This document shows, piece by piece, positions 12,301 through 27,300 of a stretch of 64,000 nucleotides of DNA (positions within the stretch are counted from its first letter, which is position 1; the number at the start of each line of letters is the position of its first letter). The DNA lies in NCBI GenBank assembly GCA_010645155.1, contig JAAGOF010000046.1, forward strand, positions 137,783 to 201,782. The letters run 5' to 3'. Position numbers and translations under genes: made by a program. The notes under the pieces are model-generated. The model did no database searches, was not told the DNA's origin, and was given only the letters and a program-made list of their open reading frames with translations. This DNA comes from Tigriopus japonicus (lineage: Eukaryota > Arthropoda > Copepoda > Harpacticoida > Harpacticidae).

Positions 12301-15300
12301 TCTTTGGTAACAACCAGACAGTCTAAAAAATGAAACCTACAATAGCAACAGCCATGGCATACCAAAGAACTTGAGTTTGCCCGTTTTTCTCTCGGCAAAA
12401 GTTGGACCCTGAGAACCATCGTCTCCGTTGTTTTTTCAGGCTTTGACAACTACTTCCTGAATTTGAAGCCACCAATGAGACTAGGTGATTGTGAGGATCC
12501 CTACATAGGGATGAGGAATCCGAGCATCAATTGTCGAAATCCTTGGTTCCGAGAGTTCTGGTCGCATCACTTCAATTGTCGCTTTGCGGATCAGCCCATC
12601 TCTGAGATGCCCAGTAGTCCCATAGGACTCAAATTGTGCACTGGGAACGAGAGGGTCACCAAATATGAACAAGAAGGACTCGTACCATTTGTGGGTAAGT
12701 GGATTGCTTGGTCTCACCATTGTGTTTCTTCGGCAATCTCAATTCTTTATGATTGTGATCTGCGGTGTCAGCTTTGATCTACTGACGTACAAAAAAACAT
12801 TGCATTCATGACTGCTTGAGTTGGATTCTATATTGTTGAAAGCGTGAATACTAAACTTTGGAGTGTGGTAAGTGGTTGATACTTCCCGCCGTCGAAGTTT
12901 TCGTGGCCATTGTTTCACAAAACGAAAATACAAATTGAAAGGTCGCCTTTTCTGCAAAAACATTGGTATGAATTTGTTATGAAACAGCCTTGCTAATTCT
13001 GGACAAAATTGAGTGAATATTTTGTTGTTGTTTTTCTGAAGGACGTTTTTGTTCAGTGATTTGAATGTGCGGCATAAATTTTGTAGGATAAATTTTGTAA
13101 ACATTACAAATCCATAGGAGCGATTACCGTATCGTATTACATACCTGCTGCCTTCAGCAGTTTAGGCTAGCCAATAACATGTCTCAGTTTTCAAGGGTCA
13201 AATTTTCGAAAAATGTTGCATATAAGAGCAATGGCATGGTTAATGAATGTTGAGAAGTATTGCAAAGTGATTCAAAAACAAATGGAGAAATTGGAAGCCT
13301 TCAATGAAAAAAAATATTTACCTTTAGGTTTAGTTGCCCCAGGAACCGATCTCCTCTGGCCATCTTGTTATTCAATGTTGGGCATTCCTGATTCCAAAAT
13401 TCAGAAGAACACTCTCAATTTATGTGGCGAAAATTTGGATAAAAGCAACAAAACATATTGCTTTGCCAAAAAAACTGTCAATAATTGCTATTCTAAATTC
13501 AAGTTGTGCAGATGAGAAAGGAATTGTTGCAATTACCAGGCCTAAATCTTCGTTTTAGCTACCCTTCACGCTCCTCAGAAGCACATGTCTTCTGAACTTT
13601 TTTCCCACCAAAAATGATGACATCACCAGTAATTCCTGCCATAGGTAAAACACGCATATTATTACTGTCCTATTGCCGTGGAATTCTTGTGAACCTCTTG
13701 CCAGCTTCTAAAATTCTATTTGGGAATTGGTTTTCAAAAGTTTTTGTTCCAACAAATACTAATATTTGATCAAGTTGAACAAATCACCAGATTAGCATTC
13801 GTACCAGCTTTATTTTTGGACGCCAAATTTGCTCACTCTTGCATCAATAGAAAACAAATATGTCCAAAGCTTGGCGATGAATGATGTCTTTCGGTGGAAC
13901 AATTGGCATTGTGAGACCCCCCAGGCTTAAAACATTGCACTCCAATTGCCTCCAAGCTGATCAGAATATGCCGGAAAGGGGATTTAAAATTCAACAAAAA
14001 AAAGTATCACATTTTGCTAAAAACAAGAGTTATCCGTTGAAGTTTGATGAAATCGACGAAATGTACTGATTTTGGATTAAAATCAATGACAGAAAACAAC
14101 CTTAGATCGAAGGTTGCCAGAAGAGATGCGATTAGGCCTGATGTTTAAGAGGTGTTGATATGTCGAAAAGTCAACGCACCACGGTGTCCACAATCTACAG
14201 TATATCCTAAAGAAAACTATCTTAATCGTTACCTTTGTTCACATTTATTACTCTTGGCTACCTATAAGAAAATAAATTCAAGCTCAACGTACTCTGGCAG
14301 TCCAAGTGTCTAAGGCTTGCTGGTATTTACTACCTGAGCCACTCAAGCGGAAACCTTTTCAATTTCAATTGACTGCTTCTAAAGTGGCTTCGTTCGGTCT
14401 TCTCTTCGTTAAACTTGGTGGAGAGTCGGGAAAAGCGGGCACACGATGGAACAGATAGGCCTTTTGTTGCCAATTTATTTCCTTCCCGCCATAAAGTGCA
14501 CATCTATCCCACAACAACGTAAAGCTCAGCCAAGTTCTCCCATCCTCGGCAAATGAAACGAGTTCGCTCGTTTCTCGCAATTGACAAGCCCGAATTGGCG
14601 TCTTTCTAAGCGAAGTTAAGCCTCTTCAAGCAGCAATTTTACAAGAGTAAAAGGTCCCGGTTGGCCTTAGTTTTGAGTCGTGAACTCTGGACAGAGAACA
14701 TCCATCAAGGGCGGTGGGAATCTCTAGAGAGCGGATTTGCCACATCCTATTCCCAATTAAGGTCAAGACTCGGGTCTCTCAAGCGTTAAAACACCTGGTG
14801 CTTCTCGAAACGCAATTTAGGCTTGGGGAGCCACATTGGTGAAAGATTTACAGCCTCTCGAGAGCCACAAAAAAGCTTGACTTTTCAAGGTAATCTTTCC
14901 CCAAGTTTGGTCCCAGGAGAATGGTCGGCTCAATTTTTATTGAAATGATGTCTGAGCCTCTCTTTGGTGTGCCAGCTTATTTCAAGTTTGAAGTCAAGCC
15001 CCCAATTTGACCGTGATTCTCTGGTTGATTTCATCGACTACAAAGATTGCTACTTGTTAGTAGTCTTAGAAGGCATTCATATTGCTTTACCAGGGTGAAA
15101 TTGGCCTCTTAAATCACCGAACGGAAGGAAATGAAAAAGTTATGGCATCATCTCAGATATGGCACACACTAACATGAGTTGATCCGAGAAGATTCTCGTT
15201 CACTCTGCTTTGGAATTGGCCATCAAGAGGTCGGATGGAATACAGTGGAAGAAGGACCTCGCTGGAAATTGAATCATTTCAAGTTAGCGTAGAAACTTTT

Positions 15301-18300
15301 TTGGCAGCATCAACGAAAGGTCTCGTCATTGAGGATGAACGTTTACTTCCACTTTATTACGATATACCTTGCTCTCGGGTAAGGTAAAGATCCTGTTCAG
15401 AATCAAAATATGGGGTATTTGAAGCACTGTACCATTTCAAATGAGTATGCTTTAAAGAAGCCACCGAGCGCGTTCATCGGAATTTAAAATGCATGAAGAT
15501 AAATTTGATGAAGCGACATTTGAACTGGAAGCCGAGCATAGCTAAGTATTACTGATCCAAGGTGCGTCATACTCAAGTTTTTTTGGGTAACTTTGACGGA
15601 TCTAGAACCATTGAAAATGAAATCGCTTAAGAATAAATGGGGGCAATTTCCTTGAAAGAACTGTCTTTCTTATCATTTCGTTGTGGTCCAACTTCAAGAA
15701 CGAGGGGATTGTCTCACCTGTTGGCAGGTCCACTCCAAGTGGAGTGCCATATTTAGCAGAAAGGCATGTTAGCACGAGTAAACTTGTCCTCAACAGATGT
15801 GGTTCACAAAGTTCTAGATTCCCGTGTCTTTTTTATGGTTCCCCCATTGAGAAATTCTTCTGATGTCCGGAACTGCCAAGAAATAGCCCACCTTTAAGGC
15901 TGTGCAGTTCACTCAACTTGATGATTTTCTGACTTTGTGTACTACCGCGAAAATGTCCTTTGAGTTATCAGGGTGGCCGGTATTGTTTGTAAGTAGGCAT
16001 ATTTGACCGTACTTTTCAAAATCATGTGGTTTCAATTACCTAATTTTTGAATCCCCGCACTTGCTTGGCAATCTTTCGTTTTCATTAAAATAGATAGCCT
16101 GAAAACCCTGGTTTTATTGCGCCAAAACTTTTCTCCGTCCCCTTTCCAACTCAGTCTCTCCGTCGTTTGCCGTGGGCGTTTGAGAATAAGTGAAACTTTT
16201 CACAAAGTTCCCTCCCCTCTCTCCTCATCTAGGGCGTGTTGTCATACTTCGGCGTTTTTTCGGTCCAAACTTCATAAACCAGGAATCAAAAGCATTTTCC
16301 CCCTGCGTTTTGGGCCACAATGAACTTGTTGAGATAAAACTTTTATCAAATCTGTCCAGTCACTATACTGTCCGTTGCTTATTTTAACCCGATTTCGCGC
16401 CATTGAGTTGAGATTCTTTCTTTGAGTTGCAAGACCCGTTAAACTAGAAAAAGGAGGTTTATGGCACTGGTTGGGAATCTCTTTGATCTCTCCAACAATC
16501 ATTGGTCTTGGGAAATCGTCAAAGAGAGCCTTTGAAGATGCAAATTCCAAGTCCTCAGTGGTATGGAAGTTTGCCGCTCATTTTGATGAGACTGTAGAGA
16601 CTCGAAAGGATGATGGAACGTACTGTCATAGCACTGAATGAAATGTCGTAATGTTTTGTCTTACTGGGCTATTGTCAATTTCTTTACCTTTGAAAAGACG
16701 GATCTTTTAGAATTGTCGCATAGATTGCGCCATTTTTGTAAAAGAAAAAGAGCTAAAGGGTTAAGTGGAATTTAAGAGACTTATCATGTGTGAAACTGGA
16801 CGATATGGGAAAATTTATATGAGCAGCAATCCTCGTAAAAGCTTGGTGCAAAAAAAAACAAAATTGAGACACGTTCCAAATATGGGCATGAGATTTTCCA
16901 TCCCAGAATTCACTAGGCAGGTTGGTGAAGATTTCTCATTTAATATCACCTCCATCATCCAGAGTTGCCTGCAGTTCCGTCAAGCGGGAAAAAGAATCAA
17001 AATCCTATCTCGGACTAAGAGTAATCACTTCATCCTTATTGTTTCCGTTTCAGTGGACGCCATGTACGCAATGGCTCACGCACTCCATAACATGGTCGTG
17101 GATCGTTGTGGAGAGTTCCATTTCGGATCAATTGCCAAGGCTAATCGGCCCAATCACAAGGGAATCCGACATAGTGGAGGAGGTCACTCCCGCGGAGGCT
17201 CCGGAGCCTCGGGGAAAGGGGAACAGCAGACCGTGGGGCCTCTTTGTGAGGAACTTTCTCCAAGTCCAGCAGGAGGAGATCTCTTGCAATACATTCGGAG
17301 TGTTAGTTTTGTCAGTGAGTATGCTTTTTCCTCGCCTCTTTATTACAGGTATATCTTTCTATGGAACTAGAACATCCGCTTCAAAGTTAGGAAAAAGTGT
17401 CAAAATCTCGTTCAGCTTTAATTTTTCTTTGGTGAGACTGGGGGACATTTATAAGTACGAAAGGAGGAAAAGTTGAAAGCAGTCAAAATATCCCGTGGAA
17501 CTTTGAGTTTTGCCAATTTGTAATTTGGCCGCGGGAGCTGCTGGAGGTTGGTTAACACTTGCTGCAGCAAGAATGTTCCTCAGAGTTTAGAACCCTCAAT
17601 CGGATTTGCTCCGTCCGAAATGTCGTCTTTGGAGGGATGGACGAATGAAGATGAGCGGTAAGTGTCTAAATGGAACTACTTAGAAAAGGAATGCTCTCTT
17701 GGGAATAGAGGAAAAACGACAATGACGACGTTGGGTCCCAGTTTTAATCCTCGAAAAGTTCGTTTCTCCGTCGTGACTCTGACTGTCTAAATGGTATCTC
17801 CCTATCAAACGTGATCCTCTCAGCAATTGAAGAAAGTCCCAACTCTCTATCTTAACATCCAATGCAGACATTTTTTTCAAATGTGAGTCCAACAATAACA
17901 AATGGTTTAACAGTTGCATTTGTTCGATATCTATTATTCTGCAGGTTTTTAAGTGTAAAATGGTCTGACCTTTGCCAGGTTCTTCAATTGCGAAATTTTT
18001 GAATGGTTTAAAGTAGAATAACTTTTTTTTCCGTATAATCTGACATTAAAGGTTTGAGGGAAACTTGAAAAAAGTGAAGCCAGTGCAAGGTACAGTAAAG
18101 AGAAACTTGATTGCAAGGGAACTTCAAAATTGAGTAAGATGAAAAAAAGTCTCCCATCAAAACATTACTGTGTTGTTTCAAGGAACAGACCTTGGGTTTC
18201 GCTTTCATGTGCTTTCACTCAAGTCATTTAAACGCTCAAATGTTTGAGACCTATATGGAACCGAGAAAAAAACAATATTCCAGTACTTCTCTCGAATTAC

Positions 18301-21300
18301 TTCAAGTAGTTATCTTTCCCATTAAAATCTAGCACAACATAAAATAAGGCTCCAGCTTTTAAAATGTATTTTTTCTCTTTGATTTCTAGTCCTACAAAAT
18401 AGACGTCCATTTTGAGGAATTGTGCCTAAGAAAGTCTTTTTTTTCTTCGTCCATCTTCTTGTACCTCTTCACTTTTGGCCTCATATCAGGTGACATGCAG
18501 ACTTGGAGTGCTTTCTATCTGGGTTGTCGATACAACAAAGCAACATTGGGTGAATGAGGAGGGACTTTGGGGACTTTGCTGTCAGGCTACTTCGTAGTAT
18601 GTGGCATTGTCAGTTTCCGTCAAATCTTGAATGGAGGACCTCCCAAATGTTAGCTGAAATTGAACACCTACACAACCATCTTTTAGACCTTCTCATCTGT
18701 TTGAATGCAAGTGAGAATGGAGCTAGAGGAAGTAGTGCCATTCTTTAGAAGAATGCCGAATGGTCATCATATTTCGGTCCTTCCATCGAGTTTGGTTTTC
18801 TTCTTTGCAGTAAGGAAACAAAAGACTTTGAAATTGTTTGGGCCGTCCTTCAAGTGTCAATCCTTCACTTTTCCTCTTGAAAACGAACGTGCTTTTAAGA
18901 TGAACGTTGATCTCTCCTCAATGTCTGTCCATCTTTCAAATTGAAGCGATAGATGGACGTTACAGAAAGTGGTTGCTTGATAGCAAAACCAGTCTTCTTT
19001 TTTTCTTGTAAAAAGCTTCGCCTTTCACTTTTTGGTTCATCTCGTGAGGAAAATCGAAGAGACGAGATGTAAAACTGAGATCCAAGGTTTTCCAAATGCA
19101 ACGTGCTCTCTCTCTTTCTCTAGTAAAAGAATGTTGGATCCTATCCCCATAGGGGCAACACAATGATTAGGGCTAGTTGTGGGAGGCAAAAACAATTGAC
19201 CGTGCCCGAAAAGTTTTTCTCCTCCCATAAAGTGTGATGGCGGTCTACTGATATTGTAAAGTTGTCGAATACCGTGTCCGTAGAGAATTGATTACATGAA
19301 CGAAGGCTTGACTTTTGGAACCATTGCAAATGAGCAATGTCAAATTTTTACAAGTCCTTTTAAAGGTTGTGAGCCATGGCTTTTCTTTTTTCTTTAGAGA
19401 ATATCACAAGAAAAATGACCCGAATGAGGGTTTCTTCAAGCAAATGATGTCAGGGTTAAATGGGACGAAAGTGATTTGATTAAGAGCCAAGAATGTTGGT
19501 TGCGTTGGAGTATGTAAATATCTTGAATTAACACGAATATGGTGGGGACAGATTGATTATGATGAGTAAGTGAAGTACATTTGTGTGTTAGAAAGAAATG
19601 CTAATATATTTACAAATCCCATTTACTTTTGGGACAGTCCAGGACTTTTTGCCTCATTACCAAATATATTTTCCAAAGACTCAAGGGAGTCCTTGATTTT
19701 TCGATATTTCTATAAATGTAAGACGTCATATCATAACCTATTTAATAGGAAGACTCTTTCAAAAATATTTTTGCCTGTCCTTTATGAAAAAGGTAAAGAA
19801 ATGCAATTCATATATAAGTCATTTCTAGATAAGACTAAAGTAAAAAAAACCTCTAAAGATTTGCTCCTTTTCAATGATTGTTCTCACATATATAAATAAA
19901 TATAGGATAAGAACATACAGATATCCAAATGGATATTTAAATACTGGATATTAGAACAACTCTTGATTTTTTGTTGCCACCGCCGAAATTAGTTTTGAGT
20001 TATTTTGTGGTTGTGAGTTTTTAAGACCCATTGATACAAGAGAACCACGCAATGTAAAAGTAATTATAATGCCGACTGATAATATTCCTAATACCAACAT
20101 TGTCTCCAAATGACAATGAATACAAACTATTATTGCTTCATACAACAAATGTTTGTCAAGCACAACCTGACTGGACGATTTTTTCAAATTCGGTTTTAAG
20201 TCCTTTTTTTCTAAAACTGCCCTACTTCATGTTAAAACCAAGCAAGTACGTAACCCAGCGTCATAAATAAATTAGTACCCATTCAATTGCGGCACCCTGC
20301 ACTCCAAACGTCGAGTGACTGACGACAATTGGTCAATGTTCGTTACAATTCACCCTGACGTAGATGGAGCCCACCCACCCACCCACAAATCGTAAGTAGG
20401 CAAGCAAATACGTAAGAAAGTAACTAACAAACTAACTGGATGCATGCAGTGCTGGCTGGTTTTCCCCCCACGTTTGTAGCATCAGGCTACCCCCATGGTA
20501 CATGGACGACCGTGAGCGATCGAGATGAAGACCATTCCCATTACTCAATGTCAGGACGGTTTGTTCAAAGTTCTGCCGAGGACGAGGAGAGAAGCAAAAC
20601 ATACCTGCTTATTAGAGTGTGTCTTTGGGCTGGTGGACTTTTTCGACCTTACCCTAGTTCCAAAGGGCTAGATGGTCAAGATTCACCAACTGCAAGATCT
20701 TGGACTTGTTTCAGATAATAAATAGTCTTTGGCCTAAGGTCAGAAATTGCCGGAAATGAGAAAGCTTTTTTTTTCATCTTCCAAATTCGATGTCATGTTT
20801 GCACATTGTATTGGGTGAACTCCGTAGACTGAAGCGAAGGAGGAAGATGCGTGGCCAAACCAATCCATCAAGTGGTTGCTTTTGGTAATCGAAAGTTACG
20901 GGAGAGCTTCATGAATGACTGCGCTCACTTTTTTACTTACCCTTGACCCGAGGTAATTTTTCCTTTGGCAAGAAATACAAGTGATCCCCATACTTTTCAA
21001 TGGCCAACCTCCAACTCTTCTCGAATAATGGGCTTGGCTGGCCTTCTCTCGTCTATCCATGTACATGCATGTAGTAAGTACTAAGTGAACTTGCTCTGAT
21101 CGAGAGATAGGGATCATTCTCTTGATTGGAACAGTTTCCCAGGGGCCTTGATAACGATCTTTAGGCCTGAACCTTGGGGCGATGGTAATGGATATTTTGG
21201 CCCAATATAGTTAGGGGTGAAGTGTAGTATGTGTCACTCTTCACTTGACCTAATGAGAACCAACATGATTGGAAAAAAGGAAAGGTTGCGCTCTCGCTCA

Positions 21301-24300
21301 GCGAAATAGGATTTTCTTGCCATCATTTTGTCTCCTCCCTTTCTGATGAAAAGGAACGAAAATCCATGGCATTCAAATTGGATTTCAAGAGAAGGCGATT
21401 ACAAGACAATTTAAATATTTCGTTGTCGTTTTCAAGAAATAAGTAAAGTTCTTTCGATCAGACCCAAAGCTCACACGCTCGCCGGAAACACATGTTTGTA
21501 TGTACCTAAACTGAAGTGAAAAGAAAAGTCGAAAGAAAGCGGCGGAAAAAAGGCTCCAAACATTCACTTTCCAAAGAAAGTAGGAGGATGAAGGCCGCCA
21601 GGCCAAGGAGCTATCGAGGTCGAGGCTGAAGTCCATTAGCATTTTTGAGAGAAGATCCTTCTCGAAAGAGATTCGATTTCCGTTCAGTGATTCTTCTTCT
21701 TCTTGTTCTTGCCCCAAACGAAGAACAAAAGCCAGACAGACTGGGGCAAAGAGGGGCTTGCAATGGCACCAGTGATTGTGTGAAAAAAGGCCAGAAAAAG
21801 CGATCGCGAGAAATGGTCTTCTCTTGAGATAATGACCAAACATGAGCCGGAAAGTGGGACGACCAACAACTACCTTGAATGACGCCCTTGATGATGAGGA
21901 GGAGCCACGGACGGGATTTCATTTCAGCCTTGGTTGGTTGGGTTAAAGCGGTTAAAGCGAACACAAACTCATTCGCGACTTGATTGTTACTCATCAATTG
22001 TGCCACGTACCTCGTGGCAGATCTCGTTTGTTTCCAAAAATAGAGCGTTGACCCTAATCTATCGCTCTCTTCTTCAGCTTGTTCTTCTTCTTCTCCATCT
22101 TCAAGGCTGAAAAAGGCCATTGAAAAGAGAGTGGAAAACATCGTTTCTTTCAATCGATGGAAGAAGGACGCAGACGTTTTGGAATCCCAGACTCGTTTGA
22201 ATCAAGGTTGAAAGTGTGCCAAGAGTTGGTAGTTCATTTTGAATACACCTTGCTGGCATGCATTTGAGCTCGGGTTTTCATCACGAGGTTCGCTTTGTTC
22301 CTTGGCATCGCAAATCCGAGTTTAATTCATAGAGAGCCCATGATTGGTGAGAATCATCATCATTAGTCTTGGAAATGGGGCCACGAGAAAGTTTGCCCAT
22401 TCGGTGGATTGTTCACAACTTCAGGGGCGTTTTGAATACCTCTAACTCAAGAACAGACCTCAGTATCAGGTTGGTTTTGGACATTTATTCCAAACTTGGT
22501 AACAATACAAGAATGGTATTGTATTGTCTTTGACATTCAGAAGCATGAATGGATCTTGGAGGAAAAATGTACTTTCTTCGAGATGTTGCAAGTAGAAAGC
22601 CCGTGTTATATTAGCTTTTCTTGGGCATCCAAGAGGAAATTACATATCTCGACGTGAAGCACATATTATCTTGGAATGAAGGTATTGAATCGTTGGTTTC
22701 TCAATCGCAGCTGCTTTGACCGCGTCCCATGAGAGTTTGCGTTGCCTCTTTGAGAGGGGCCAAACTTTCCGCAAACTAATCATGACCTATGAATGGTGAA
22801 GGCACCCACCCATTCCTAACCAGAGAAAGTTGGCTGTCCACCGACCCATTTGCGCATTCTCGTCTCATATTTGGAACCATCTTTGGGTGGAGGACTTTGA
22901 TCTCAAATCCAACGGAATTCATCCTCGAAAACCTCGGCAATGTAGACAAAATGTCGCGGGTATGTTCGCACGTTCCATGAGATTTGTTGGAAAGTTCCCG
23001 AACGAAGGAGGCCACCATCGTGCTCCCCAAAACTTTTAGCATGGAATCACCCGAGCCTTTTGAGTGGCTGGATAGTGGCACATGGATGGATATATGTGCC
23101 ATTCACCTTCACGTTGGACCACCTCCCACTTGAAGTGGTTGGATTGCAGCTAAGTGCTTTTAGTTTTTACAGTACTTTTAGGCTCCTTATACCTACCAAG
23201 TGGAATAGATATTGCGACGAGTCTAGCCGGTCGAAGGAAGAGCCATTATGTACGGAAGAATGGAACATCATGGACCCACCAACTCTGTTTCCCATTGCTT
23301 TTGTATTTTTCCCAATTTCATGGAACGCTAAGCAAATGGCTTTTTAAGCAACAATGGGTCAAAATAACCCACCGTCGAGGACGAATGACATAGAAAGATA
23401 GGGAGTTGCAATACGAGGCCTAGGTATGACATGCAAATCATGGTTCGATTTTAAAAGGCAATAATAATCATTTTGATGATAAACTCAATTTATTTTCGAA
23501 TTCCTTTTCATTTAACGCTAGAAGTCAAGTTTGAGTTATGATTGTTAAGAAAATTTATTAAAAAAGGTAAAGTGAAATTTAGTGAACTATTCAACGATTT
23601 CGGTTGAATGTCGAAAACAATGTCCCTCTGAATGGACAAATGGAAGTTATTTTCATTTGCAATTTAAGCAATAATAGGAAAAGCTTAATAGAAAAATAGC
23701 TTGCAATTCGACGAGCTCTTTGAATATTAATGAAAAGAAAATCACGTTACGTTTTTGGAAGACATTAATTTAGTTGTTTTTTCCTACCAGACTTCGAAGT
23801 CCGAAGGTTTCTCGGAGAATCATTAAACTCTCAATAGTTTCAGCCAACGGAGTCTCTCATCGTTCATAAAATATTTAGTTAGCATCGCAGCTTAGGAACA
23901 ATGAGAGCATTAGATGTAATTCGGACTTATAAGAAAAGTGAAGCAAAAACGACTCTTTTCTTCAATGACTCATCATCTTAATCAAGATTTAAGGCTTTTT
24001 GCCAATTATGGTCAAGAATCAAATTTTGGCTTTTGAGCCAACTTTTTAAGATCGTTTTTATGTAGTTTTGCAATTGCAAGGGGTAAAGTAGGTTACTTGA
24101 TCAAAAAAGGCTTATGGTCTCATTAGTTTTGAAATTCCCTTAGGGTATTATATAATACCACACTTTATGAAAATTTCAACGAAAAATGCCGTGTGTAACA
24201 TCAATTCTCCTATCATCAAAGACGTGCTTTTACTCGAACAATTATCTCTAATCCCATTGATTTAACAAAGACTCTCAAAAAGTCTGCAGATGAAGAGACA

Positions 24301-27300
24301 CTTTTAAGTTGTAACCCCAGCTTTGATGTCAACAACATGAACGATGCATTGCTACAATTTGGCAATCTGATATCTTTTTAATATATTTGCATTTTTAATG
24401 CATTAAGAATCATTATTTAAAGTGCAAATGTCATGGGGAAGACATGTTTTTGCCATGTTTGTCGCTCTTTTTGAGAACCTTTCCAGAAGCGTAAATTAAT
24501 GTTGGTATTCAAAAGAGAAGCCATTGGGTGGAAATGTAAAGCTTGCGACCACTACAGACCTTAATCTACCCATAATTTTGACTCTCGCCCATTCCATTTC
24601 CATTTGAGTTGCATCAGTTAGGTTGTACGTAGGTACGTGACTTCGGCCAACCATTTTTAGCCATGCTCGAATTCAGAAAACCAAGGCAAGTGGAGGATAC
24701 GATGCAATTGAGATGTGCCAACCGTGCGAAATTCAGATAGTGTCGTATCGCATGGAAATCTAAGGCAATGCAACATAACTCTTCATTGTTGCAACTACCA
24801 TTTCATCCTCACATGGATGGATATAAATCTGAAATATAGCTGCTTGGCCCTCTTTTTCCATCGGAAGCTCGAGGCCATGAATTATGCCCTTCCTCTGTCA
24901 AAATGTATATATCTCTTTTTTGTCCGACCATTCTTGAATTATTCAGCCAAGCGTCCATTGGAGTACGTAGACTGCAAACTCACACGCCAGCTGCCAACGA
25001 GCGAAAGTGACACATAAATTGAAATTCAATTGGAAAACTTGGAACAACCCATTTTCAAGTAGGCACGGGAAAAGGCCGACCCAACTCGGGTCTTTATCCT
25101 GTCTAGATTCATAGTCTACTTGACGGGAACTGATCTATTAAAATGAAATCTCAGCTCCTCGAGAGTCCACTTTGGCTGCATTTGAGTATGCAAGCTCGAA
25201 GGAAACGCTAAAGTGGAAAAAAAATCGCCATGTTTGCCTCTTTTTTCTGACCACAAACAGATCACACATGAGCTGTTTTTTCCTGATCAGATGAATTCCA
25301 TTTGGAAATCTCTGAAAAGATCTCTCTCCAGCACAAACATCTCGTACCTGAATTTTTGGGTCTGAAATGAATGGAACCACTCGGATCCTCTAATGGCTGC
25401 CACAGTCAAGGAATCAGATTCCCCTTTTTTCCTCGTGGAATGGAAGTTATGAACCATTGAAAAAAGTTCGGATCCCTTTATCCCAAAGAGAGGAAATCCC
25501 TTTCCGTTCTCTGTTCCGTTTTCTCCTGCCTGCCTGCCTTTAATGTCTATCTATTTGTCATGGGTTTTATGGCTCCTCCAAAATGAAACCCCAAAACGAT
25601 GATCAAGAACCACCAATGCCTTTCCTACCTTGGTTCGGGACACGTGTCCACGTACGGCGAAATAGATTTCTGTGTGGCTTGCCAAAACTCGTGTTCCCAG
25701 TCTCGTTGGCCTTCGACGGACCCTCACCATTCATAATATTGACAAAGATGAATGTCTTGAGCAAAGTGCTAGGCCATCAGACAGGAGAAATACGCACTAG
25801 CTTGCATAGTACGTAGTTCACTTGGCGATGCATCCATCTTGGTATTCACACTTTTGGCACTTAACACGGACATTTTGCCGAGTTCGTGCTTAGGAAACTG
25901 GCATAGCACGCGAATAGTAATGGCCCTCATGGATATGGTTGGTCCCAAGAGAAAACGCCAAAGATGCAAGTGTTTCCACTCGTTGAATAGGGCTCTTGAG
26001 AACAGAGATAAATGCCACATTGGCTTTAGACATGTTGTCTCTGCAATGGACGTTATGGCCATTTAACGTCTCATTTTGTCGTTACCAAAAGACTTACAGA
26101 CAAGTGTCTCCTTACATTACTAGTGTACTTCAGCAAGAGGTTATGGCTACTTGTATCATTCATTCAGGCCATAACCACACTCCAAAACGGCTCTTGCCAA
26201 ATTACATGGAGGACCGAGTGGTTATGCATGAAAGCGCAACTGAAATGAAACGAAACTCTTTCTGCTCTACAGGTGCCCAAGGCGACGAAATCGGCGATGT
26301 CAAGTTCAATGGCGATGGCGATCGAATTGGAAGATATTCGATATTCCAGTATCAAAAAGTCCCCGATGAAGGCTACAAGTACATTCAAGTGGGCGAATTC
26401 GGAGAGTTCCCTGATTGGACGTACAAACCCAATATTTCCAGAGCTCACCAAGTTGGCATGACCCAACAACTCGCTCTTAATACGTTCATCATGCAATGGC
26501 CGAACGTTTCAGAGATGGGCACGCCTCCTCTCTCGGTGTGTTCACACTCCTGCAGAATGGGTCACATTAAAAGCTTCACCGTGAGTATCATGATTTATGA
26601 GCACATTCACTTTGTTATTTCAAAAGCCAAGGGCTATTAAGAACACTCGAGATTTCTAATACTTTTTGGTTTCAATGACTTTTTTCCACATTCAAATATT
26701 GGGCTTGAACCCGCACAATCCGATTGTTTGCTCTGTTCTTAAAGAATTGTAACACGTGGGTAAGAAGCAGGTTCAAACAATTCTTTGCTATCACAAATAT
26801 TACAATCTGAATGGTTTGTCTAGGAAGAAACCATTTTGGCCACAGGTGGGAAAGCTTGATCCCCAAGAAACAAAAAGGCATCACTTGGCAGCAAAAGAGG
26901 GCAAAGTCAAAGATAACATGAACCGAAGGAAAGGTTTCCCAGCTAAACAGATGCAGAATAACAAACAAGTGCATAGCATTTATGGCAGGAAAAGCCTCTG
27001 GAAAAAATCATTCTTGTTAAGCGGAGTTGCTGCTTTGAAATTGAAATCTTGCGCATGACCTCACCTGGGAACATGCCTTTATCAAGTCTATTTGTTGGGG
27101 GAAGTGAGCCAACAACAATATCCATCACAATTGCGACAAAAAAGTTAACAAAAGACTTCTCCATTCTCAAAAGTCACAAAAGAATTTTTGACACGAAACA
27201 AAACTTGGTCCAAGTTCATGAATGGAAGAGGAAACAGAGTTGAGGTAACTGATAAGAATGTTTACAAATGACGATTAATGCACCAAGTTCTATATTTCAT

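Larger units (their letters stand above)
10341..12439 (+). other. mGluR intron, 2.1 kb
   Basis: Contains the poly-G tract and the LINE remnant at 10.9-11.1 kb; otherwise AT-rich with nothing recognised. Confidence 0.85.

Noticed and set aside
19570..19899. 109-codon AT-rich plus-strand frame with many aromatic residues
   Set aside because: Composition follows the AT-rich intron; no motif or splice support.
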